Shown: positions 55,527 through 63,120 of the stretch, one piece after another | Position numbering within the stretch: the first letter of the stretch is position 1 | Layout of the letters: each line of letters begins with the position of its first letter | Source: Thermocatellispora tengchongensis | GTDB taxonomy: Bacteria; Actinomycetota; Actinomycetes; Streptosporangiales; Streptosporangiaceae | Assembly (NCBI RefSeq): GCF_014202315.1 | Contig: NZ_JACHGN010000030.1 | Location: forward strand, 1-64,000 | Length of the DNA: 64,000 bases | Direction: 5' to 3' | Notes under the pieces: model-generated | Told to the model about the DNA's origin: nothing | The model's input: only the letters and a program-made list of their open reading frames with translations | Database searches by the model: none | Translations under genes and position numbers: made by a program

Positions 55527-58508
55527 ATGACCGATATCTTCGCCACAGACCGGGTACGCGCCGCCGTACTCGCCGCCTGGGTCGCCTCTCCCGCGCGCTT
55601 CCGCGAGGACGCCAACGCCGAGGAGGACTTCGCCCTCGGCGGCTACCGCGACCGGCTGATCGTCGAGCTGGCCCAGAACGCCGCCGACGCCGCCCTGCGC
55701 GCCGGCGTCCCCGGACGGCTGCGGCTGTCCCTGCGCGACGGGGTGCTCACCGCGGCCAACACCGGCGCCCCGCTCGACGCCGCGGGCATCGAGGGCCTGT
55801 CCACGCTGCGCGTCTCCGCCAAGCGCGACGACGTGGGCGCCGCCGGGCGCTTCGGCGTCGGGTTCGCCGCCGTGGTCTCGGTCACCGACGCCCCCGAGAT
55901 CGGCTCGTGGGCCAGCGGCGCGGTGCGCTGGTCCCGGGAGGAGACCGCGGCGCTGGTGGCCGCCGAGCCCGCGCTCGCCGGGGTGCTCGCCGAGCGCTCC
56001 GGGCACGTGCCCCTGCTGCGCCTGCCCTTCCCCGCCGAGGCCGTGGACGTCCCCGAGGGCTTCGACACCGTCGTACGCCTGCCGCTGCGCGACAAGGCCG
56101 CCGAGGAGGCCGTACGCCGGATGCTGGCCGAGACCAGCCCGGCGCTGCTGCTCGGCATGCCCGCCCTGGCCGCGATCGAGATCGACGTGGAGGGCGAGGA
56201 GCGCACCGTCGTCGCCGAGGGCTGGCATGTCGTGGCGGCGTCGGGCGAGTTCACCCCCGCCCAGGTCGCCGAGCTGTTCGCCGACCGGCCCACCGAGGAG
56301 CGCGCGCGGCCGTACTGGATGGTGCGCTGGGCGGTGCCCGAGTCGGGGCCGCTGCCCGCGACCGTGCCGCCGGTGGTGCACGCGCCCACGCCCAGCGACG
56401 AACCCCTCGACCTGCGCGCGTTGCTGATCGCCAGCTTCCCCATGGCCACCGACCGCAGGCACGTCGCCCCCGGCCCGCTGACCGACTTCCTGGTGGAGCG
56501 GGCGGCGGAGACGTACCTCGACCTGCTGGCCTCCCTGCCGCGCACCCCGCGCCTGCTCGACCTGGTCCCGGGCCCGATGGGCAAGAGCGAGCTGGACGCC
56601 GCGATCCGGCGTGCCATCCTGCGCCGCCTGCCCGACGCGCCCCTGCTCCCGGCCCTGTCGGCCCCCGCCGACCCCGCCGAGGACCGGGCGGCGGGCGACG
56701 GCTGGGTGGTCGCGGGCCGCGAGGCGTCCGTGGTGGCCGGGCCCGCCGCGTTCCTGGACACGATCGCCGAGATGGTGCCGGGCCTGCTCCCGGCCGACTG
56801 GCCGCCGCGCCACCCGGCGCTGGGCGCGCTCGGCGTACGCCGGGTGGAGCTCGCCGACGTGATCGACATGCTGTCCGGCGACGCCGTCGAGAACAAGGAC
56901 CCCGCCTGGTGGCGCTCCCTGTACGACGTGCTGCCCGCCGACGACCCCGAGGCGATCGGCGCGCTCCCGGTGCCGCTGGCCGACGGCCGCCTCGTACGCG
57001 GGCCGCGCGGCACCCTCGTCCTGTCCGAGGGCAACGCGCTCGACACCGCCGCGCTCGCCCCGCTCGGCCTGCGCATCGTCCACCCCGACGCGGCCCACCC
57101 GCTGCTGCTGCGCCTCGGCGCGGCCGAGGCGACCCCGCGTACGGTGCTCGACGACCCGCTCACCCGGGCGGCGGTCTCGGCCTCACTCGACTCCGACGAC
57201 CCCGAGCCGGTGGCCCGCGCCGTGCTGTCCCTGGTCGCGGCGGCCGGCCTGGTCGCCGGCGAGGCCCCCTGGCTGTCCGACCTGGCGCTGCGCGGCGCCG
57301 ACGGCGAACTGTACCCGGCGGGCGAGCTCCTGCTCGGCGGCGGCGCCCTGGCGGGCGTGGTGGACGCCGAGGACAACCCGTTCGGCACCGCCGCCCCCGA
57401 CCTGGTCGAGGCGTACGGGTCGCGGGTGCTGGCGGCGGCGGGCGTACTCGACGGGTTCGCCGTGGCCAACGACGCCGACGTGCTCCTCGATCCCGACGAG
57501 TGCGACCACGACCTGGACCGCGAGGACGAATGGCTGGAGGCCGTCCTGGACCTCCTCCCCGACCTCGACGTCCCCCCGGTCGCGCCCGAGTTCAGCGCCA
57601 TCCGCGACCTGGAGTACGTCGCCGACTGGCCGGCCGCGCTCGCCATGCTCACCCGCCCCCCGCTCCGCGCCGCCCTCCAGCCCCTGCGCGTGGTCGCCGG
57701 CGGCGAGGTGGTGGAGGTCCCGTCGTACACCGCGTGGTGGCTCAGCACCCACCCGGTCCTGGGCGGCAAGGTCCCGACCTCCCTGCGGGTCCCCGGCGGC
57801 GACCCGCTGCTGTTCGGCCTGTACGACGACGCGCCCGCGGGCCTGGACGAGGCCGCCCTCGCCATGATCGGCGTACGCACGACGCTGCCGGACCTGCTGG
57901 CGAGCCACGGCGGCCCCGAGGAACTGCTCGACCTGATGGCCGACCCGTCGATCGAACTGGACCGCCCCCAACTCCGCGCCCTGTGGATCGCCCTCGCGGC
58001 CGTGGACCCCTCCCGCGCCGCGCCGCCCAAGGCCGTACGCGCGATCCTCGACGGCGAGATCGTGGTCGCCGACGCCGACCGGGCCGTGGTCGTCGAGGCA
58101 CCCGACCTCCTCCCCCTGGTCGCCGGCCACCCCCTGATCCTGGCCCCCTTCGACCTGGCCGAGGCCCTGTCCGAACTCCTGGACCTCCCTCTGGCCGCCG
58201 AGACGACGGCCGGCGAGGTGACCTCGACGGGACAGGAGAAGCAGGTCCCGGCCGAGGTCCGCCGCCTCCTCCCCACGGCCCCGGCGACGTACGTGGAACA
58301 CGAGAGGCTCACCGTGGACGGCGTGGAGGTGCCCTGGCGCTTCTACGACGGCGTGGTGCACGCCAGCGGCGTGGAGGGCCTGGCCCGCGGCCTGGCCTGG
58401 GCCTCGGGCCAGTGGAGCGACAGGCTCGCCGTCAGCGCCCTGCTCCGCGACCCGGCGGCCGTCCCCCTCCTCCTGGCCGAGAACGACCTGGACAGCCTGC
58501 CGGGCTGA
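55527..58508 (+). CDS. Sacsin-like GHKL ATPase domain protein
   Basis: A 993-residue protein. The first 120 residues are an Hsp90/sacsin-type GHKL ATPase fold: N-box VELAQNAADA (E47, N51), LTAANTGAPLDAAGIEGLST, and GRFGVGFAAV (108 on). The remaining 870 residues are long, Asp/Leu/Ala/Pro-rich and without a recognised domain. Such proteins are conserved in actinomycetes and assumed to be chaperones. ATG 55527 has no ribosome binding site and may be leaderless; an earlier in-frame start near 55476 is less likely. Confidence 0.83.
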   Translation: MTDIFATDRVRAAVLAAWVASPARFREDANAEEDFALGGYRDRLIVELAQNAADAALRAGVPGRLRLSLRDGVLTAANTGAPLDAAGIEGLSTLRVSAKRDDVGAAGRFGVGFAAVVSVTDAPEIGSWASGAVRWSREETAALVAAEPALAGVLAERSGHVPLLRLPFPAEAVDVPEGFDTVVRLPLRDKAAEEAVRRMLAETSPALLLGMPALAAIEIDVEGEERTVVAEGWHVVAASGEFTPAQVAELFADRPTEERARPYWMVRWAVPESGPLPATVPPVVHAPTPSDEPLDLRALLIASFPMATDRRHVAPGPLTDFLVERAAETYLDLLASLPRTPRLLDLVPGPMGKSELDAAIRRAILRRLPDAPLLPALSAPADPAEDRAAGDGWVVAGREASVVAGPAAFLDTIAEMVPGLLPADWPPRHPALGALGVRRVELADVIDMLSGDAVENKDPAWWRSLYDVLPADDPEAIGALPVPLADGRLVRGPRGTLVLSEGNALDTAALAPLGLRIVHPDAAHPLLLRLGAAEATPRTVLDDPLTRAAVSASLDSDDPEPVARAVLSLVAAAGLVAGEAPWLSDLALRGADGELYPAGELLLGGGALAGVVDAEDNPFGTAAPDLVEAYGSRVLAAAGVLDGFAVANDADVLLDPDECDHDLDREDEWLEAVLDLLPDLDVPPVAPEFSAIRDLEYVADWPAALAMLTRPPLRAALQPLRVVAGGEVVEVPSYTAWWLSTHPVLGGKVPTSLRVPGGDPLLFGLYDDAPAGLDEAALAMIGVRTTLPDLLASHGGPEELLDLMADPSIELDRPQLRALWIALAAVDPSRAAPPKAVRAILDGEIVVADADRAVVVEAPDLLPLVAGHPLILAPFDLAEALSELLDLPLAAETTAGEVTSTGQEKQVPAEVRRLLPTAPATYVEHERLTVDGVEVPWRFYDGVVHASGVEGLARGLAWASGQWSDRLAVSALLRDPAAVPLLLAENDLDSLPG

Positions 58509-58518
58509 ACCGCCGGGT

Positions 58519-59427
58519 TCACCTCGGGGGGTCCGCGCGGAGGCGCGCGGCGTCCTGGCCCGGTGGCGCGCCGAACAGGCGGCGGTATTCACGGGTGAAC
58601 TGCGACGGGCTGTCGTAGCCGACGAGATGGGCGACGCCGGCGATGTCTCCCGCGCGGGCGACCAGCAGCGAGCGGGCCTCCTGGAGGCGGATGCGTTTCT
58701 GGTACTGCAGGGGGCTCATGGCCGTGACGGCGCGGAAGTGGCGGTGGAAGGCGGAGACGCTCATTCCGGTCAGGCGGGCGAGGTCCTCGATCCGCATGGG
58801 CTCGGCGTAGTTGTCGCGGATCCAGTGAATCGCCCGGTGGACGTGGGACAGGCTGCTGCCCGCCAGGCCGACCTGGCGGATCATGTCGCCGTGCGGGCCG
58901 GTGAGCATCCGCCAGAGGATCTCCCGTTCGATCAGCGGAGCGAGCACGGGAGCGTCCGCGGGATGGTCGAGCAGCCGCAGCAGCCGGGTCACGGCGTCGA
59001 GCAGGTCGGGACCGGCCTCGCCGGTCGCGATGGCGGGCTGGACTGTCGTGCCGCGGGACCGCTGCCGGGCCGGGACCTGCGGCAGCAGCGGGGCGATGGC
59101 GTCCGGCCGCAGCGCGAGGGCCATGCCCAGCGCCGGGGTCTGCGGGCTCGCGTCGATGAAGTGGCCGGTGACGGGCAGGTTGGCGGTCACCACGAGGAAC
59201 TGCCCCGCCCGGTACTCGAACACCTGGTCGCCGAGCAGAAGGCGTTTGCCGCCCTGGGCCAGAACGACCAGCAGCGGCTCCGTCAGCGAGTAGTCGGGCT
59301 CCTCGGTCTCCACTTTGGAGATCGACAGACCGGGGATCGGCGTCCGCAGGTCCGGCCGGGCATGGGTGGCGATGAGGCCGCGGATCTCGTTCAGGACGTC
59401 GAAGCTACGCACACCCAACGAAAGCAT
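58519..59427 (-). CDS. AraC-family transcriptional regulator
   Basis: A 302-residue activator-type protein. The N-terminal half is a cupin-like AraC_N domain (LLVVLAQGGKRLLLGDQVFE, YRAGQFLVV); the C-terminal 100 residues contain two helix-turn-helices, with LARLTGMSVSAFHRHFRAVT and VAHLVGYDSPSQFTREYRRL. It resembles the YqhC type. The start at 59427 lacks a ribosome binding site. The target is not obvious; it is convergent with the sacsin-like gene. Confidence 0.9.
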   Translation of the reverse strand: MLSLGVRSFDVLNEIRGLIATHARPDLRTPIPGLSISKVETEEPDYSLTEPLLVVLAQGGKRLLLGDQVFEYRAGQFLVVTANLPVTGHFIDASPQTPALGMALALRPDAIAPLLPQVPARQRSRGTTVQPAIATGEAGPDLLDAVTRLLRLLDHPADAPVLAPLIEREILWRMLTGPHGDMIRQVGLAGSSLSHVHRAIHWIRDNYAEPMRIEDLARLTGMSVSAFHRHFRAVTAMSPLQYQKRIRLQEARSLLVARAGDIAGVAHLVGYDSPSQFTREYRRLFGAPPGQDAARLRADPPR

Positions 59428-59459
59428 TCGCGGTGCCGCCGGGCAAGCCCGTCAGGCCG

Positions 59460-59747
59460 TCACTGGAGGTTCTTGGTGTTGGGCGGGACGGCGGTGCTCG
59501 GCTCCACCGGGGGGTCGGACGGCGGGGTGGGGGCGCGGCGGTTGCGGCGGCGGACGTAGAACAGGCCGAACAGGCCGCCGGCGATGCCGGCCAGGCAGGT
59601 CCACAGCCACCAGCGCTGGTCGGGGGAGGGCTGGACGATCAGCAGGACGATCGCGGCGACCGCCCACAAGGCCGTGCCCGCCAGGAAGGTCGCCGAGTCG
59701 TTGGTCTTCATCGGCTCCAGGTCGGGGCGGCGGTGTGGCTGGGTCAC
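59460..59747 (-). CDS. DUF2530 membrane protein
   Basis: A 95-residue protein with two membrane segments, TFLAGTALWAVAAIVLLIVQ and WLWTCLAGIAGGLFGLFYVR, followed by a basic, Pro-rich tail. The pattern MKTND..., two helices and a short tail is DUF2530. It is divergent from the purine permease gene, a pairing seen in related genomes (from memory), but no functional link is known. Confidence 0.82.
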   Translation of the reverse strand: MTQPHRRPDLEPMKTNDSATFLAGTALWAVAAIVLLIVQPSPDQRWWLWTCLAGIAGGLFGLFYVRRRNRRAPTPPSDPPVEPSTAVPPNTKNLQ

Positions 59748-59890
59748 GTGGTCCAGCGTAGGCGACGGGGGACGGATCGACGCGGGTGGTGGTGGGGTAC
59801 GTCCGCGGGTTGGCCACGAATCGGTTGCGGAAGGGTCAAAATCGGCAGTTGACTCTTTCGAATCGTGTAAGCGGCTGACACTGTGCGGCC

Positions 59891-61405
59891 GTGAGTGACA
59901 CCACAGCCTCCCCGAAAGACTCGCCTACACCACCACCGCCGACTCGTACCGGCTTCGCCGGATTTCTTGATCGCTATTTCGAGGTCTCGGGGCGCGGTTC
60001 GACGTTCGCCGCCGAGATCCGCGGCGGGTTCGCCACCTTCTTCACCATGGCCTACATCGTGGTGCTGAACCCGATCATCATCGCCGCGGTGCCCGACAAG
60101 ACCGGGCAGTTCCTCGGTGACGGCGCGGCGCCGAACTTCCCGCTCGTCGCCGCGGCCACGGCGTTCGTGGCGGGCGTGCTGACGATCCTGATGGGCGTGA
60201 TCGGCCGGGTGCCGTTCGCGCTGGCGGCCGGGCTCGGGCTGAACGCGTTCGTGGCCTACAGCATCGCCTCCCAGATGTCCTGGGAGGACGCGATGGGGCT
60301 GGTGGTGCTGGAGGGCATCGTCATCCTGGTCCTGGTGCTCACCGGGTTCCGCACCGCGGTCTTCCACGCGATCCCCAACGCGCTGAAGACCGCGATCAGC
60401 GTCGGCATCGGGCTGTTCATCGCGCTGATCGGGTTCGTGGACGCAGGGTTCGTGCGCAAGACCGCGGCGGGCACCGTGCCGGTGCAGCTCGGGTCGCTCG
60501 GCACCGGGTCGCTGATCGGCTGGCCCACGCTCGTGTTCGCGGTCGGGCTGCTGGCCACGGCGTTCATGGTGGCGCGGAAGCTGAAGGGCGCCATCCTGAT
60601 CGGCATCCTGGGCACCACCGTGCTGGCCGTGATCGTCGAGGCCATCGCCGACGTGGGGCCCCAGGTTGTGGACGGCAAGGTGGTCGATCCCAACGCCTGG
60701 TCCCTGATCGATCCCGGGATACCGGGCCAGATCGTGGCGACGCCGGACCTGTCGCTGCTGGGGCAGTTCAGCCTGTTCGGCGCGTTCGCCGAGACCGGCG
60801 TGGTGGCGGCGGTGCTGCTGGTGTTCACGCTGATGCTGGCCGACTTCTTCGACACGATGGGGACGATCGTGGGCGTGGGGCGGCAGGCCCATCTGGTCCG
60901 CCCGGACGGCACTCTGCCGCGGACCCGGGAGATCCTGCTGGTGGACTCCCTGGGGGCCGCCGCCGGTGGGGCGGGGTCGGTCTCGTCCAACACCACCTAC
61001 GTCGAGTCCGCCTCGGGCGTGGGCGAGGGCGCGCGTACCGGGCTGGCCAGCGTGGTCACGGGGCTGCTGTTCCTGCTGGCGATGTTCCTCGCGCCGCTGA
61101 CCGAGGTCGTGCCGTCGGAGGCGGCGGCCCCGGCGCTGATCATCGTGGGCTTCCTGATGATGACCCAGGTCCGCGAGATCGACTTCAACGACTACGAGAT
61201 CGCGATCCCGGCCTTCCTCACCATCGTGCTGATGCCGTTCACGTACTCGATCACGGCCGGCATGGGCGCGGGCTTCGTGACGTACGTGGTGATCAAGGCG
61301 TTGCGCGGCAAGTCCCGCGAGGTGCACCCGCTGATGTGGCTGGTCGGGGTGCTGTTCCTGATCTACTTCACGGTGGAGCCGATCCGGCAACTGCTGGGGG
61401 TCTGA
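59891..61405 (+). CDS. NCS2-family purine permease (AzgA type)
   Basis: A 504-residue transporter for guanine, hypoxanthine or adenine. ARGSTFAAEIRGGFATFF-like N-terminus, GLGLNAFVAYSI and DFFDTMGTIVGVGRQAHLV are family markers (the last includes the substrate-binding region), and AGMGAGFVTYVVIKALRGKS is near the end. About 14 helices are expected. GTG 59891 lies in GGCCGTGAGTG with no clear ribosome binding site. An intrinsic terminator follows 25 bases after the stop. Confidence 0.93.
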   Translation: MSDTTASPKDSPTPPPPTRTGFAGFLDRYFEVSGRGSTFAAEIRGGFATFFTMAYIVVLNPIIIAAVPDKTGQFLGDGAAPNFPLVAAATAFVAGVLTILMGVIGRVPFALAAGLGLNAFVAYSIASQMSWEDAMGLVVLEGIVILVLVLTGFRTAVFHAIPNALKTAISVGIGLFIALIGFVDAGFVRKTAAGTVPVQLGSLGTGSLIGWPTLVFAVGLLATAFMVARKLKGAILIGILGTTVLAVIVEAIADVGPQVVDGKVVDPNAWSLIDPGIPGQIVATPDLSLLGQFSLFGAFAETGVVAAVLLVFTLMLADFFDTMGTIVGVGRQAHLVRPDGTLPRTREILLVDSLGAAAGGAGSVSSNTTYVESASGVGEGARTGLASVVTGLLFLLAMFLAPLTEVVPSEAAAPALIIVGFLMMTQVREIDFNDYEIAIPAFLTIVLMPFTYSITAGMGAGFVTYVVIKALRGKSREVHPLMWLVGVLFLIYFTVEPIRQLLGV

Positions 61406-61430
61406 GTCCACTTCCGCGTTCGATGGGCGA

Positions 61431-61473
61431 AATAGTGCGGTAAATCCGGCAAGGCAGGATTTACCGCACTATT
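61431..61473 (+). terminator. Perfect 17 bp hairpin terminator after the purine permease
   Basis: AATAGTGCGGTAAATCC (61431-61447) pairs without mismatch with GGATTTACCGCACTATT (61457-61473) around a 9-base loop. A short T-containing tail follows (GCGTTTCG). It separates the permease from the ABC remnant. Confidence 0.88.
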
Positions 61474-61504
61474 GCGTTTCGCTGAAGGGGGAGGGTGGGT
61501 CGCC

Positions 61505-62308
61505 GTGGCCTTGCCGCAGGGAGCGCTCGATCACCGGTACCGGGGTGAGCATCCGGTACGCACGCTGGCGTACCTGTTCACGGACGAGCGCGCCCGGGTC
61601 GCGCTCGCCGTGCTGGCGTTCGACGACGGCACCCCGGCCGTGGTGGACTTCGACCTGTCCGTACGCCCCGGCGAGACGGTCGCGCTGGTCGGCGCGTCGG
61701 GCGCGGGCAAGTCCACGATCCTGAACCTGGTGATCGGGTTCATCCGGCCCGACGCGGGGCGCATCCTGCTCGACGGGCGCGACATGAAGGAGCTGGACCT
61801 GCGCTCCTACCGCCGTTTCGTCTCCGTCGTGCCGCAGGAGTCGATCCTGTTCGAGGGCAGCATCCGCGACAACGTGGCGTACGGGCTGCCGGACGTCTCC
61901 GACGACGTCGTACGCCGTGCGCTGCGCGACGCCAACGCGCTGGAGTTCGTGGACCGGCTGCCCGAGGGCTTGGACACGCTGGTGGGGGAGCGGGGCGCCC
62001 GGCTGTCGGGCGGGCAGAAGCAGCGCCTGGCCATCGCCCGCGCGCTGATCCGCGACCCCCGGGTGCTGGTCCTGGACGAGGCCACCTCGGCCCTGGACAC
62101 CCGCTCCGAGGCGCTGATCCAGCAGGCGCTGACGCGGCTGCGCGCGGGCCGTACGGTGTTCGTCGTCGCGCACCGGCTGTCCACGATCCGCACCGCCGAT
62201 CGCATCGTGGTGCTGGAACGCGGCAGGATCGTGGAGGTGGGCACGCACGACGAGCTGCTGCGCCGGCGCGGCGCCTACTCCGGCCTTCAGGCCGCGCAAC
62301 TCGGATAG
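61505..62308 (+). CDS. ABC exporter remnant: ATP-binding domain with transmembrane domain deleted
   Basis: A 267-residue protein. The ABC domain is intact (Walker A GASGAGKS, signature RLSGGQKQR, Walker B VLVLDEATSALDTR, H-loop VAHRLS) and belongs to the MsbA/lipid-exporter type that is normally one chain with six helices. Here the first 38 residues (RTLAYLFTDERARVALAVLA) match the start of such an exporter, then the sequence jumps in frame at F|DDGTPAVVDF to just ahead of the ATPase domain, with about 300 residues of membrane domain missing. It is therefore probably a non-functional remnant, or a solitary ATPase. GTG 61505 has GGGGGAGGG upstream. Confidence 0.8.
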   Translation: MALPQGALDHRYRGEHPVRTLAYLFTDERARVALAVLAFDDGTPAVVDFDLSVRPGETVALVGASGAGKSTILNLVIGFIRPDAGRILLDGRDMKELDLRSYRRFVSVVPQESILFEGSIRDNVAYGLPDVSDDVVRRALRDANALEFVDRLPEGLDTLVGERGARLSGGQKQRLAIARALIRDPRVLVLDEATSALDTRSEALIQQALTRLRAGRTVFVVAHRLSTIRTADRIVVLERGRIVEVGTHDELLRRRGAYSGLQAAQLG

Positions 62309-62344
62309 CAGGCCCTGACCTGGAAGGAATACCGCGGTGCCGCG

Positions 62345-62376
62345 TATAGTTAGCAAAGGTAATGACTCATGCTAAC
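62345..62376 (+). promoter_or_regulatory. marR promoter -10 and operator overlapping the start codon
   Basis: TATAGT (62345-62350) is a good -10. GTTAGC (62349-62354) and GCTAAC (62371-62376) are perfect inverted copies 16 bases apart; the right arm lies inside the marR start (ATG 62369), so a bound regulator would cover both the transcription start and translation start. Likely autoregulatory. Confidence 0.65.
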
Positions 62377-62830
62377 GAACACCCCAAAGAAGGACCCCGT
62401 CGTCAACCTACGCAGCGACGCCGGTCTGGCAGCCGCCCTGCGCGTGTCCATGGCGCGGCTGAACCGGCGATTGCGCCGCCAGTCCACGGTGGGCTCGCTG
62501 ACCCCCACGCAGGTCGCGGCCCTCGCGGCCGTCGAGCGCAGCTCCGGGATCACGCCCGGAGAGCTGGCCGAGCTGGAGAAAATGCAGCCGCCCTCGATGA
62601 CCAGGGTGATCGCCGCCCTGGAGGAGCGGGGGCTGGTCTCGCGCACCCCGCATCCGACCGACCGGCGGCAGGTCACGGTGACCGTCACCGAGGCGGGCTC
62701 GGCCTTGCTGAAAGAGGAGCGCCGCCGCAAGGAGGCGTGGCTGACCCAGCGCCTGAAGGAGCTGACTCCGGAGGAGCGCTCGGTGCTGCGCGCCGCGGCG
62801 CCGATCCTGGAGAAGCTGAGCCGGATCTAG
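62369..62830 (+). CDS. MarR-family transcriptional regulator
   Basis: A 153-residue winged-helix dimeric regulator. The recognition region is TPGELAELEKMQPPSMTRVI, followed by the wing VSRTPHPTDRRQVTVTVTEA. It starts at ATG 62369 with only AAAGG upstream and probably a very short leader. The downstream MFS gene shares its strand and is probably its target, as in many marR-MFS pairs. Confidence 0.93.
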   Translation: MLTNTPKKDPVVNLRSDAGLAAALRVSMARLNRRLRRQSTVGSLTPTQVAALAAVERSSGITPGELAELEKMQPPSMTRVIAALEERGLVSRTPHPTDRRQVTVTVTEAGSALLKEERRRKEAWLTQRLKELTPEERSVLRAAAPILEKLSRI

Positions 62831-63120
62831 CCGCGGTTCGCGCCGAGGGCGCCTCCGCCGGCGCCGCGGGCGAGGACGACGCCGTCACGGGCTCCCGCGA
62901 GGAGTCCGACGAGCCCGAGGAGCCCGAGGAACCCGGCGCGGCGGCGTCCACGGTCACCGCCGACGCCGTCGCGGACATCCCGCGGAGGTCTCTCCGCACC
63001 CGGCTGCGCCGCCGCCTGCCGCGCCGCCGCCGGGCGGCCGAACGGGCCGCGGCGCAGGAGATCCAGGCCGCCGGATCGGGCGGCGCCCAGGTCGTGCCCG
63101 AGGCGAAGGCGGCGGGCGGC

